Part shown: positions 49,901 through 59,414 of the stretch, piece after piece
Position numbering within the stretch: the first letter of the stretch is position 1
Layout of the letters: each line of letters begins with the position of its first letter
Source of the DNA: Undaria pinnatifida
Taxonomy: Eukaryota; Sar; Phaeophyceae; Laminariales; Alariaceae
Assembly (NCBI GenBank): GCA_012845835.1
Contig: JABAKD010000010.1
Location: forward strand, 9,419,599-9,483,598
Reading direction: 5' to 3'
Length of the DNA: 64,000 nucleotides
Position numbers and translations under genes: made by a program
The notes under the pieces: model-generated
Told to the model about the DNA's origin: nothing
Databases searched by the model: none
What the model saw: the letters and a program-made list of their open reading frames with translations, nothing else

Positions 49901-52416
49901 CCGTGCGTCCAGATTTTTGAGGACAACAACGGTGCGATTCAGATGGAGGTTATTCCCGTAACCAACTCCAACTTGGAGCACATCGATGTACGCCACTACT
50001 TCCTGCGAGAGCTTGTCGAGAAGGGAGAGTTTAGTATCTCATGTGCAGTCGAAATTCCAGCACGATGATTTCTTGACGAAACCCCTTAGAAAGGAATCAT
50101 TCCGTTTCCACTGGAACTTTGTCATGAATATGAATTGATTTAGGATTGAGAGCGTGGTTTTTTAGTGGACCCCTTCGATATATCACGGTACTTACCGCGT
50201 AGAATATGGCTTCTACTTTTGAGTTGTTGATATTTTTTATACCTGAGATTTTGTTTTTTGAGCTTTAATATTCTGTTTTCGAGTTTTTCGATTCTGGTTT
50301 TTATACCTGAGGTTATATTTTTGAGCTTTGAGATTCTGGTTTTGGAGCGTTGAGATTCTGTTCTCGAGTTTATCGATTCTGGTTTTTATACCTGAGGTTT
50401 TCTTTCTGAGTTTTGATATTTTGGTTTTGAGCTTTGAAATTCTATTTTGAGTTTCAGATTCTGGTTTTTATAACTGAGATACTATTTTTGAGTTTTGATA
50501 TTCTGGTATTGAGTTTTCAGGTTCTATTTTTGAGTTTTGATATTTTGTTTTTGAGATTTGACCTTCCGTTTTCTGGGTTCTGATATTCTGATTACGGAAT
50601 ACGACATTCTGTTTTTGAGATTTGACGTTTGAGTTGGAGTCTTTCAAGGTGTTGGAGATATGGGTATATGCTCGGTTCAACCCTATTTCAACAGCTGATG
50701 ACCGTTTGATTACTAGGGCAGACGTCCCTAGTTACGGCAGCTGAGCGATGAATACCGGGTTGATGATGGAGTTCAGACCACGATATTCTATTGTTTTGGA
50801 TTGAATCTGAGGTTCGATTTTTACGTGGTATTTGGGTTTTGAGAGTCCTATTGGATTTGAATACATGATTACATTGTTTGTTCTATACATTTCCCTTTTT
50901 CTGCTTGTGCATCATGAGTGCCCACCCGTGAATCCTTCTCGACCCGAGCACCTACCAGTGGTGCATATCAACAATATCAATTAGGCATATCAACCTCTTT
51001 GAGCTGGTAGTTGATACTGGTGACTCATGAGCTCGACGTTTATAGCTCATGGCTCACACCAAAGTGCTCTCGAGCAACGTGTCGCATATAATACAGCCGA
51101 ACAGCAGTACCAGGTACCAGGTATGTCGTTCTGGCAACTCGTCCTTGGTACGGATGTTTTGTTGAACTGCTCGTGCAATTAGAAAACGACGTCGCGTTTC
51201 GCACGTCATCGCGGACATGTAAACTGCTGTGTATGCTGTCTTTCAGAGAGCCCCACCGACGGCTGCACAAGTTTTGCAACTCCTATTAATAGAGTTGAGA
51301 GCCTGCTAGCTGTACGTCGCAAGAGTGGAGAGCTTAGCTACGTACTGTGGTGCAAGTCCCTGCATGAGCCGTTACGCACAAACACCGAGCAAAAAAAAAG
51401 TTCACCCTGACAGCATCCATAGGAGTCATAATGTTATGCATTTAAAGGATAGTACATCTGTAAAAACGAACGGCCGGTGTATCGCGCAGTTTGCAAAGAA
51501 CATGAGTATTGACCCCAAAATTATCGAAATCAAAGCCGAGGCCGTTTATTACACAGTCGGATTCGTCAGTTGAAAACGGCCTTTTTCGGCTGAGTTTTCC
51601 GCACGGGGATACAATCGAAAAAGTGACTTTTTCGACTGGATCTGCCTATCGAAAAACTCGGTCGAAAAAAAATTACACCTGTTTTTTGAACCCATCGCGT
51701 CGCTCATCCCACTACAAAACACACACCCACACGCCTACACATCCACACCAGGTACCACACAGCAGTATCATACAACAGCGCCGACGCTGGTTTGGCTGTC
51801 ACTGCTGTTGCTTCTCGCCGCAAGTCAGCGTGGCGCACTCCTAGCTCCGCTCACCAACAGCGTGTATCACACGACAGCAGCAGCGCGCGTTATCGATGCC
51901 ATTTTGCCAACAACGGCTACGCCTGCTGTAGCTTTGGCGGCTCTCGGCTGAGTGCAACGCCACGAACGTAGCTTTGGCGACTTTCGGCCAAGCCCTACGC
52001 CACCAACCCGCTTGGACGAAGGTGAGGGCATAATATAAAAAATGGCAGTGCAATACGGAACAGCAGCAGCAGTACCCCCGGTTAGAACTGCACCCACGCT
52101 TTTGGGGACAAACGACTTGGAATTAGATATCATATTTGAAGAAGCAAAATGACCAACCCCAATCCAACACCAATTACCTTCAACCAAACACTTGTACTTA
52201 ACCTAACAACGTCACTGCCACCTACCCACCTACTCCAGAGACCACCGTAACGCGGGTGTCCGAATCTTCCGCTATACGTTGGAAGCACTTCCCAAACTCG
52301 ACCCAAAACTTGGCGTTCATTGCGTTCCTCTTGGATGGGCGATTAATCTGCACGTGCAGCACGCATGGCGCTGGCGAGGAGACGAGCAGCGTGTCAAAGT
52401 CGTCGTACACGACCAT
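40583..52416 (-). CDS. ECH1: Peroxisomal delta3,5-delta2,4-dienoyl-CoA isomerase (ECH1 type)
   Basis: A crotonase-fold enzyme that moves double bonds in 3,5-dienoyl-CoA during beta-oxidation of unsaturated fatty acids. Four exons on the - strand: 52416-52230, 42757-42636, 41606-41415 and 40942-40583. They join in frame to 286 residues. Visible family features: HVQINRPSKRNAMN near the N-terminus, VVSGVGDHLSAGLDL across the first join, CPQPVIVAMHGACFGAAVDL, ACDIRLC, then AEVNLGLAADVGTLQRMPK with the Glu and Asp that ECH1 uses in catalysis, RDHSVEDGLEY and a C-terminal SKL, the classic peroxisomal import signal. No mitochondrial presequence is seen: the ATG at 52416 lies close before the crotonase domain. 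Intron 1 (9.47 kb) holds a Copia element in the opposite orientation. All residues expected for activity appear present. Confidence 0.95.
41415..41606 (-). CDS. ECH1: ECH1 exon 3, oxyanion hole and catalytic acids
   Basis: Acceptor GAGCGCAG, donor AAG/GTGACT, phase 0 at both ends. It encodes ASFSAVERCPQPVIVAMHGA, the CFGAAVDL oxyanion-hole helix, ACDIR, and the AEVNLGLAAD segment with the catalytic Glu and Asp. Confidence 0.95.
42196..42256 (-). repeat. Dispersed ~60-bp repeat, copy D
   Basis: On the - strand: GTCAGCCGTGAGTTCGACGA, a GGGTCAATACTCATCTTTGC segment and AAGCTGCGT. It is close to copy A and lies in ECH1 intron 2 next to a TCCTTGAAATATTTTT stretch also seen near copy C. Confidence 0.8.
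42369..42391. repeat. Short interstitial telomere-like GGGTTAGGGTTAGG
   Basis: GGGTTGGGGTTAGGGTTAGG, about two perfect TTAGGG units with degenerate flanks, in ECH1 intron 2. Too short to be more than an interstitial trace. Confidence 0.7.
42636..42757 (-). CDS. ECH1: ECH1 exon 2
   Basis: A 122-base exon between TTCTTTGCAG and GTGGGT. It starts with two bases of a split Gly codon and encodes DHLSAGLDL, then a helix ending RLRKLALEMQ. Confidence 0.93.
43846..43871. repeat. (TA)n microsatellite
   Basis: About 12 TA units in ECH1 intron 1, just upstream of the Copia element. Confidence 0.95.
44035..44120 (+). repeat. Copia 5' LTR remnant
   Basis: Matches the end of the 3' LTR: TGAGTGCCCAACCGTGAA, then CACTTACCAGTGGTGCATAC and CAACA. 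Upstream similarity to the 3' LTR stops near 44030, so most of the 5' LTR is lost or too diverged to see. Confidence 0.75.
44230..45600 (+). pseudogene. Copia gag: capsid-like domain and Gly/Arg-rich tail
   Basis: ATG ATG at 44229-44234 may be the original start. The first part (PKLNDKVGSFFTWTKQM at 44410) is the usual Copia Gag entry. After a frame change near 44535 a frame open to 45601 carries the Gag helices (LREYINAKMADG; family: helix before the LxxLP turn). The last 150 residues are Gly-rich with RGG-like steps and no CxxCxxxxHxxxxC knuckle that I can find, so RNA binding may rest on the Gly/Arg tail. Confidence 0.82.
45600..46490 (+). pseudogene. Copia poly-Gln linker and protease
   Basis: A CAG-rich stretch (45740-46010) encodes a Gln/Tyr-rich linker. 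The protease follows: SWIADNGATNHMT at about 46108-46146, where Copia proteases have DSGA, so the active-site Ser is Asn. After a frame change near 46195 it continues MYIGNGT, VTLECIILPAMSVNLLS and LLGGRLSF. Confidence 0.82.
46510..47230 (+). repeat. ~135-bp minisatellite inside Copia pol
   Basis: Five imperfect units, starting near 46520, 46656, 46792, 46926 and 47078. Each has CGTGCGCCGGTACCT, GTGAGGACGCCGGCGTC and CTACCCATGCCA. They encode PVVMPPVRTPASLPM-type sequence. The array lies between protease and integrase, where Copia elements normally have a short linker. Confidence 0.9.
47340..48180 (+). pseudogene. Copia integrase
   Basis: The zinc-binding start reads VDINVFHVCNAHAHEGLL and LTCSGCVQAKGR (H-H-C-C). 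A stop follows at 47514. The core continues HVFVDLAGP near 47530, CFRTDNGAEF at about 47718 and KHNGVVERGLGLI at about 47818, so the D,D,E residues are kept although in broken frames. It ends AAIYMNAG with a stop at 47964, then MSPYEAYF, the usual end of the core. Confidence 0.88.
48600..50095 (+). pseudogene. Copia reverse transcriptase and RNase H
   Basis: The RT begins SAKWVFTWKSDETG and continues KARLAARGFSQRP, YNETFAPTPD, FDVQQVFVQAEL, LNRSLYGLKQASRSW and VVHVDDIFAVG near 49190 (His for the usual Tyr before VDD). Frame changes near 49226 and 49320 separate it from LTISQKSSTEKIVKQFGV. RNase H follows: HADAAYA, stop at 49716, KSVSGGAVMCGG, TLSSSEAEYLAMAEG, stop at 49884, IFEDNNGAIQ and EHIDVRHYFLRE. 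Confidence 0.93.
50215..50645. repeat. T-rich ~20-22-bp degenerate minisatellite in Copia 3' region
   Basis: About 20 units, variants of TTTGAGTTTTGATATTCTGG and TTTTTATACCTGAGGTT, with strong strand bias (few C). It lies between RNase H and the end of the 3' LTR. Read on the - strand it gives a QNSKIE-type repeat that is not a gene. Confidence 0.9.
50889..50976 (+). repeat. Copia 3' LTR end
   Basis: TTTTTCTGCTTGTGCATC, TGAGTGCCCACCCGTGAA, then CACCTACCAGTGGTGCATAT and CAACA. It matches 44035-44120. The LTR probably begins between 50130 and 50220, but its start is not resolved. Confidence 0.75.
51108..51123. repeat. Overlapping TACCAGGTACCAGGTA
   Basis: Two TACCAGGTA palindromes at 51108-51116 and 51115-51123 share two bases. 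A partial repeat of the same kind is at 24921-24936. Confidence 0.92.
51486..51547 (-). repeat. Dispersed ~60-bp repeat, copy E
   Basis: On the - strand: GGCTTTGATTTCGATAATTT, a GGGTCAATACTCATG segment and TTTGCAAACTGCG. The most diverged clear copy. In ECH1 intron 1. Confidence 0.65.
52230..52416 (-). CDS. ECH1: ECH1 exon 1 with start codon
   Basis: ATG at 52416 in the context AAGGATGG. It encodes MVVYDDFDTLLVS, LHVQINRPSKRNAMN and VTVVSGV. I place the donor at GTGGGT after GGAGTAG, because only this phase gives VVSGVGDHLSAG across the join; the GTAGGT four bases earlier would not. Confidence 0.92.
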
Positions 52417-52739
52417 CCTTGGTCTTCAAGTACGACACCGCAACAATGCATCATGTCCGCGATCGCTGCACCCCCGCCCTTCTGCCCTATTTGCAAATGG
52501 GAGTTCCACATTCGCCGTAGGCGGTTTGTATGTTCTTAAAGATCTTTCAGAGCCGATCTTTCCACCATCTTTACTATCTACATCCTCCCTCTTTCCACCC
52601 ATCTACATTCCAGAACAACCAGAGTGTCCAAGCTGATGCCTCAAAGAGAGACAAGCTATGCGGTCATACACATGCAAAGTGATTTGGCCACGCAATGCCA
52701 ACCGCAATGGGCACGCGGGTATAAAATGAAAATACTGCA

Positions 52740-53210
52740 AGGATAAGATCTGTAGGGTACGGGTAATGTCTGTAGGGTATTGGATCTGTTACAGAACAAG
52801 AGGGTAATCTCTGTAGGATACGGGATGTGCTACAGAACCCACAGAAGTGTAGGGTATTGTGGCACGACCGCCACAGAACTCACAGAAGTGTATTAGGGTA
52901 TTGTATACAGAACCGGAGGGTAATCTCTGTGGGGTATCGGATGTGCTACTGAACCTCACAGAAGTGAAGGTTATTGTGGTGCAACCGTCACAGAACTCAC
53001 AGAAGTGTAGGGTATTGTGGCGCTACCGTTACAGAACTCACTGAAGTGCTAGGGTATTGTATACAGAACAGGAGGGTAATCTCTGTGGGGTACCGTATGT
53101 GCTACAGAACTCACAGAAGTGTAGGGTACTGCTGTGGTGTAACCGTCACAGAACTCACCCAGGGTAGCCTCCGTGGGGTATCTGTAGGGTAACTACAGAC
53201 GGTCATTACC
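52740..53210 (+). repeat. LTR-like direct repeat, left copy, built of ACAGAACTCACAGAAGTG units
   Basis: An array of 40-60 bp units with ACAGAACTCACAGAAGTG, TAGGGTATTGTGG and GAGGGTAATCTCTGTGGGGT. A block of about 250 bp (52795-53045) recurs almost unchanged at 54210-54470. It lies 320 bp upstream of the ECH1 start codon. Confidence 0.9.
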
Positions 53211-53582
53211 CTCGGTACCCGCGCGAGTCTCTGTGTTTGCACACTGCTGTTTGTGCCTTGGGTTCGACTCGGTTTCAAGGTACTAAATCAAGACTAAAGG
53301 TGAAGCGTGCGTGCGTACGGCCCCTATATATCCCAATCCTCAACTTCCTAGGTGAAACGCGGAGAACTACTGCTGTCGGCTTTGTAAATCCGACTCCTCC
53401 TGCTATAAAAAATAAAAACACAAACATAAACATCGAACATTTACATTTTTACATTTACATTTAGACTATGATTATGCAACGTTTTCCAGTCAATAACGTA
53501 ATCAAATCCTAATCCTCTACCCTCTCCACTTGCCAGAGGGAAAAAAAAAATGGACGACGAAAAAAAATATCAATACTTGTTG

Positions 53583-53735
53583 TAAGGCTTAGTTTGGGTA
53601 AGCTATCGGTTAACCTTTTTTTGCAAGTGGTCAAACGCACTAATACCCCACTAATTCCTTAACAAATGGCGTCGTCGGCAGGACCATGGGTTTTTTGGGT
53701 CGTGGGTTCAAGCCCCACATCACGTAATCTTCACG
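53583..53735 (+). repeat. tRNA-related SINE-like repeat, complete copy
   Basis: Body: AAGGCTTAGTTTGGGTAAGC, ATCGGTTAACC, AAGTGGTCAAACGCAC. tRNA-like head: ATGGCGTCGTCGGCAGGACC near 53666-53685 (A-box-like) and GGGTTCAAGCCCCAC near 53705-53719 (B-box-like). Inverted relatives at 25675-25832 and 60300-60425. It sits inside the 52.7-54.5 kb direct-repeat unit. Confidence 0.65.
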
Positions 53736-53909
53736 TTGCAAGGAACCTGAGTGCAAAGGAATTCGTGTTGCGCCCCCACGACTACTCCTCGCCAGCAGGC
53801 AAGGAAGGGGCAAATCCGTTCCCATCCGACTTTTTTCCAACACAACAACAGCAGTAGCGAGAAACAAAGATGGGTATCTCCCAACCCCCCCCCCCCCCCG
53901 ACAGTCAGT

Positions 53910-54167
53910 CTACAGGCCAATGTCGCTCGCGGTGTTGTTCACCACGTCGAAGGCGGCTTCAGCGGCCTTTAGGCCAGCGTCCCTCGCGCCGGTGAACCGT
54001 GCCGGCAGACACTTGCGGATGTCCTTATCGGCGATCATGGGAATGTCCTTCAACGCGGGGATGTGCTTGTAGTTGACCTTGAGGAACATCAACAAGGTCG
54101 CTTCAAGTTTGACTGACGTCAGCCTCCCGGGGTAATCACAAATGTGGAGGGTAGTTCCATGTTCCAC
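53910..54167 (-). CDS. Uncharacterised 85-residue frame, possibly a captured gene fragment
   Basis: The sequence between the two LTR-like repeats has an ATG-started frame on the - strand (MEHGTTLHICDY ... FDVVNNTASDIGL). Its composition is protein-like: mixed charges, a MFLKVNYKHIPALKDI helix-like stretch and few rare-looking runs. I do not recognise a family. It could be a gene piece carried by the element or a frame of the element itself. No splice signals were examined with success. Confidence 0.35.
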   Translation of the reverse strand: MEHGTTLHICDYPGRLTSVKLEATLLMFLKVNYKHIPALKDIPMIADKDIRKCLPARFTGARDAGLKAAEAAFDVVNNTASDIGL

Positions 54168-54204
54168 AAATGTTTACCCGTACCGCGGGTAATTGTGCCG
54201 CCGG

Positions 54205-54540
54205 CATACAGAACAAGAGGGTAATCTCTGTGGGGTGCGGGATGTGCTACAGAACTCACAGAAGTGTAGGGGTGTAGGGTATTGTGGCACGACCGCCACA
54301 GAACTCACAGAAGTGTATTAGGGTATTGTATACAGAACCGGAGGGTAATCTCTGTGGGGTATCGGATGTGCTACAAAAACCGCACAGAAGTGTAGGGTAC
54401 TGTGGTGCAACCGTCACAGAACTCACAGAAGTATAGGGTATTGTGGCGCTACGGTCACAGAACTCACGGAATTCTTCTGTAGGGTAAACCAGAGGGTAAT
54501 TACCCCCGGGATAGATCTGTGGATACCCTACAAAACTTGT
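54205..54540 (+). repeat. LTR-like direct repeat, right copy
   Basis: Same order and orientation as 52740-53210: ACAGAACAAGAGGGTAATCT, GGCACGACCGCCACAGAACT, TATTAGGGTATTGTATACAG. The pair encloses about 1 kb. This is the layout of a small LTR-type element or of a segmental duplication of a minisatellite. Confidence 0.9.
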
Positions 54541-54595
54541 CCTTGATTTTTAATATGCAAGCCGGCACACCAGACTGTTTGCAGTAAAAAATAAG

Positions 54596-54633
54596 AAAAA
54601 ATAAATACCTACTGCAGTAGGTAAATTTTATTT
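54596..54633. repeat. Palindrome TACCTACTGCAGTAGGTA with AT-rich arms
   Basis: A perfect 18-bp palindrome at 54606-54623 continues imperfectly into AAATAAA on the left and AATTTTATTT on the right. Its outer TACC..GGTA resembles the TACCWGGTA family. Confidence 0.85.
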
Positions 54634-54640
54634 ATAAAAT

Positions 54641-57600
54641 AGTAGAGCAACCCGTCGACGGCAAAAACGCTAACGGGTACCTCGCACTGATAGGAGACAC
54701 GCGTCAAGGTCTACTTTCACCCACATTGTATTTCATAGTAAATGTGGTCATTGATCCAAGGAGTCAAACCGCGGTCGCCTCTTATCGTCAACGTTTTTTG
54801 GTGTGACGGGACTGTCAGGTATTGTTACAAACCAGCCCTCGCTCTCGCGTTTTCGCCAGAGAAGATGGAGGAAGAAGACCTAGAACAAAAAAAAAACGAA
54901 AAATCCAGGGAGTGTCTTGTGCAATGATATGTATGTGTGGAAACAACGGCCTCCGATGCTATTACTATTACCAGATATATCATACTTTCCGGTCAAAGAC
55001 ACAGGAAAATAATCTAAGAAATCCAACGCAAAAAAAAAATGTTCAAATTGGAGACAATTTCTCGAAGAGTTGTGGCAATTACAACACAACTAACACCATA
55101 GGCAAGCCGCTGTCGAAAACGGCGGCAACACACAAAAATATGTTCGGGATTATTATCAAAGGGGGTTTCGTAAAATTTGCGCGGGCTTCGCCCGCGTAAT
55201 TTAATCCAATAAAATCTGTCCCGCGGTACATCTAGAATTTGCCAACCAGCCCGAGAAAAGAGAGCGTAGATCGCAGAGCGTAGACAAGCGCAGAGCACAG
55301 AACGCAGATAACAGAGGGTATCAACGGTACTCAGTATTATAGCTCCCACAGGAAGTGCGGCATGCTCGCGGATGGAGCTGGGCGGTAGGGGGGCGGGTGG
55401 GACGAGACGAGGCAACACTTTTATTTTCATTGGTTCATAATGCATTGCTCTGATACTTCGAAGTATGAGATAAGAGGATAATATGGCTGTCTGGATTTCT
55501 GGCAACAATTCATTCCGTTTTCCATCCGTTTTAAAATCAATCGCTCGGGTAACACCTTACGAGTACTCGCAGAAAATCGTACGAGCGTCGCTTTAGACGA
55601 AACGTACCTCGGGTGCGAACAACGTACGGTTTCAGCACGTTTATGGAGGTGCCTTCATTGCGAAATCTGAGTCCGACGACCGGTGAACGGAACAGAACAA
55701 CGCCCGGGCACCCGTCGACAAGCGGTTGGCGAAACGTATATACCTACGTATCTTGAGTACCGACCGGTTCGATTGAGCTCGAAACTTTGAAATTAAGCGC
55801 AATACCACATCCCTCTATACATACATACTTGTACAACATCCATACATCCATAGACCTCGCGGATCTATCGCTGTCTGCGTGGGAGGCAAGTCTGCACCAC
55901 TAAGTTTCTCGCGTGTCGCATCATGTGCGAGTTTGATTTGCGTTCCATTGGTATCATACATGGTCTATCCGTGGGTTAAGTAGTCGTGTTGCCCACGATG
56001 ATGTCCGCAGACTGGCGTAGGACAAACGAGAACAGCATAAATCAAATACGAACGTCTAAGCGAAAGAGAAATACAGCAAGAAAAAACATTGGCAATGCGT
56101 CTGGTATTGCCTGGATGCGTACAACGGAACACTCACGCTGTACAATATTATCCCGTTCCTGTATCGTGTGAACTTCGGTAGAGTATCTTAACACATACCA
56201 GGTAGCTGCAGGCGTTACTCCGCAACATGCATCGGCAAATTCCAAAAGTTATAGTTGATGCCGCGTTGACTCCTGGCAGACGTTTTTGACGAGATGAGCG
56301 CCATACCGTCCACTAGAGGTGTTGACGCTGCCCACCAACCTTCGCCCTCGCGCAACGATCCTCCAAACGTGCCATGCTCCAGTCCCTCCAACAGAAGTTT
56401 CCATCAATGAAAGCAGCCTTACACACTGCAAGAACATTGGTCGCGGGTCAACTCCCATTACCGTTACTGGTGCTGCTTTATAGCGTGAAGGGTCTCGCTC
56501 TGATTGATTCCATAGTAACCGTCGTTAACCCCCCAAACGGTGTCCAATTATTTTTTCGATGCGAATGTCGTCACTATTTCCTCAAGTCAAAATCAAATAT
56601 GAATCGAGCTTATGTAGTGCTATAGCAAGACACATAGCCCCGGACTAACACGTACCTGAAGTGCCAACTAAACGCAATACTAACTACTGGTGACTCAGAG
56701 TCAGCGCAATACACGACTCCATACAATACCGTAGGCATCAGTGATGCAATTGCAGTCATTGCTGTGCCGCTCCGCCCCCCTCCCCGCCCGTCCCCATTCC
56801 TTTCCAGCAATATTTCATTCCAAGAAGGGGCCAACCCCTGCCGCCCCTCCCTTTGCAACTCCCACCTTCCCGCCTCGACCCTCTATCAAAAAGTATGAAC
56901 ATCGTAGACCAGTACTCACACTCCCCTTCCCCTCATCTCGAGTAGGTATCTCACAACATCCCCTTCCGTCCATCGATCACCGACGACCCATCTGCCAAGA
57001 ATTGAAGAGCAGGGCCTCGTAAAGCACTGCGCCTTTTTCGCCCCCCGGGATAAAACTCCAAAGGATTTCCTGTGAAAGAGGCTTCACACAAGGGTGCACA
57101 ACCTACCACGCCCCACCCGCCACCACCCATTATTGACGGAACGTGTCAGTGGGATATCCTCTTCCATCGTGTCTAGCCAAAGCGCTTTTCCGCCGCCAAC
57201 TCCAATCCCCCGTTGGCGAGGCCCTCAAAAGAACTCGTGGCCCGGTGCGCCCACAGCGGTTCCTGGGTGTGGTCAGGGCGGTAAGAAAGGGCTCATTAGG
57301 ATGCCGTCCGTTTCGGTCACCTCCAGAGAGAAAATGTTGCTGCGACATCTGGCCAAGTACGCCCCCGGTACGAGGGGTTGGTCCTTAGGTCCGAGCTGGC
57401 AGCACCTGAAGCGCGAATCAAAGGATCCCGAAGAGAACGCCTCGTTGGCCTGATCGTGAAATACATGTTTGGTTTGGACCAAGAAAGTTGTGAGAGAAAA
57501 TGCAGAGGCGTGAGAAGGTATTTGGATGTTGTTGCGAGATGAATAGCGCACTACCGGTCATCCGGCTGAGTACAAGCTCGGCGGACGAGGCACCAAGCCA

Positions 57601-59270
57601 AAAAAACAAGAAGTTTGCAAAGTGCTACCGTAGACACAAGATAACAAAGGGGCAGCTTTTGTTAATGCACGGTCATACGTATCCATAGCGGCGTAGGCCT
57701 TGTCTATAACTCGTGTTATTTACTGCCCGCTGGCAGGATTCAATCAATATCACAACAAGAGTGCCTGCGTTCAAAATGCACTGTGTCTGCTACATGCCGG
57801 CATGTCCTCGTACGTCATATTCAGAGGCAAATCGTGAGTCCGCTGCACATTCTCGTATTCAGGCCGCGGAATATTATTTGGTGACTTACTTGTGCCTCGT
57901 ATCAATTTAGGCGCGCCCTCCGCAAATTACACATAAGAAAAGACTTCATATCAACGTACAAAAGAATCGTAAACGAACTTCGCAAGCAGATAGCGAGGCG
58001 CCATAGCTCCTCCTGATTTCACGGCCCGCCGGAGGTCCATGCCACACAGCTAGTACGCTTTCTCTCGGTTGAGGTGGAGCAGTGTCCTCTGCGAGACGAG
58101 CAGCGGAGACACGACGCCATCGGTGGGTTCCAGAGGTTAAAAAAAAATGTAAAACGCCTGACGATAAAAACATGCCGAAAATCGATGATAGGGGAACAGA
58201 TTCATGTTCACGAGAACGCAAACATCAAATTCTACGAGGACTCCAAGTAGATTCTACAAGGTTCTGGAGGCAACTTTACTTTTTCGGGCAACAGCAGTCG
58301 AAAAATGTATTTTCGGCCCCCGTTCCTCTTTTCTCACAAGATCTGGATAGGATTTTCTCTTGTTTCATATATATTTTTTACCATCCGTGTGTAGGTCGTT
58401 GGTGTATCAGTCAAGGCACCACGTTAGCAGGGACTGCCCGCGACCGAGCCCTGGTAAAACTGTGTCATATTCGATCAAGGCCGCGGTGGGGGGTTACACC
58501 CTTTTTCACTACTGTACCGCGTCTAAGCCAGTCGCACGAGTGACTCTGCACCTCACTCACGAAACGACTCTACACGATATGCTTGGCGCAAGCGAGGCCG
58601 ACTATTGCATTGCGGGTTCACGTCGCCAGATTAAAACAGCACCAAAGCTTGAGACCGCAATGGAACAGGGGGTCTCACCCTCGCGAGTGACTCCGGGACC
58701 ACCGCAAAAAAAAAGCCCAAAAAAACAACATAAACCCCCCTATCGTGGCATTGGCAATTTTTCACGGATTGGTGGCCCGAGAAGAACTACCATTTTAATG
58801 CTCTTGAATAGGCCAAGGCTGCGGTATGGGGTGTAACCCAACTTTCACCGCGGGCTTTTTCAGCTAGTTAAAAATAGGGGCACGACTGACTCTTGCTATA
58901 CCTCACGGAGAGCCATCCGACGGTGGGGGTGAAGCATCGTCACATCAGTCCCTGAGGTCCTCACATGAGGAGCTCAATGTCTCACCCGATCTACATGACT
59001 TCGAAGGCATTCGTTCGCACAAACCCGACCAAGCTTCTATGCTTTAGTCCTAAACAAGAAACACGTCCTCGTGAGAATTACTGCATTAACCCCGCCGGCA
59101 GTTCCTCGCATGAGGAGCTCAATCGCCTTGCTTCTGGCTTTCCGTCACTCCGATGAACATTTTAGTTGTCGACAGGTTTCTACGTACTTGTATCAAGAAC
59201 GCGCTTGTTTCTGGCCGCAAGCGTGTGCAGAGTGACCATAGAAGAAGTATAGAGATTTTTGCTCGTGCAG
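54641..59270. other. Non-coding region, no gene recognised
   Basis: It contains a GCAGAGCGTAGA-type mini-repeat at 55258-55320, a TACCAGGTA palindrome at 56196, and diverged duplicates near 58470/58810 (AAGGCxGCGGTxxGGGGTxxxACC) and 58965/59105 (ATGAGGAGCTCAAT). No frame has recognisable motifs. Confidence 0.5.
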
Positions 59271-59271
59271 G

Positions 59272-59346
59272 TTTTAGGGTATTAGACGCCTGAGCTACTA
59301 CTGGCAAAAGGTTCACCCAATACTCATCCAGGGCAAGCCATACCTG
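59272..59346 (-). repeat. SINE-like repeat, partial diverged copy
   Basis: TTTTAGGGTATTAGACGCCT, CTGGCAAAAGGTTCACCC and AGGGCAAGCC match the body of the 60300-60425 copy. No B-box-like end is seen. Confidence 0.5.
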
Positions 59347-59414
59347 GAATACCATACCATAGTATACATAACTACGCCCCCTCGGGCGACAGGGGATCCC
59401 TGCGAAGACGTTCA

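Larger units (their letters stand above)
44035..50976 (+). mobile_element. Degenerate Copia-type LTR retrotransposon nested in ECH1 intron 1
   Basis: Order gag, protease, integrase, reverse transcriptase, RNase H, the Copia order. Direct repeats end the element: 44035-44120 and 50889-50976 share TCTGCTTGTxCATxxTGAGTGCCC, then CCAGTGGTGCATA and end CAACA. The 5' LTR seems cut to about 90 bp. A primer-binding-like TGGTATAAGTACTTAGC starts at 44132. Frame changes near 44535, 46200, 49226 and 49320, and stops at 47514, 47964, 49716 and 49884, show it is inactive. It stands opposite to the ECH1 gene, so it is transcribed antisense inside that intron. Confidence 0.93.
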
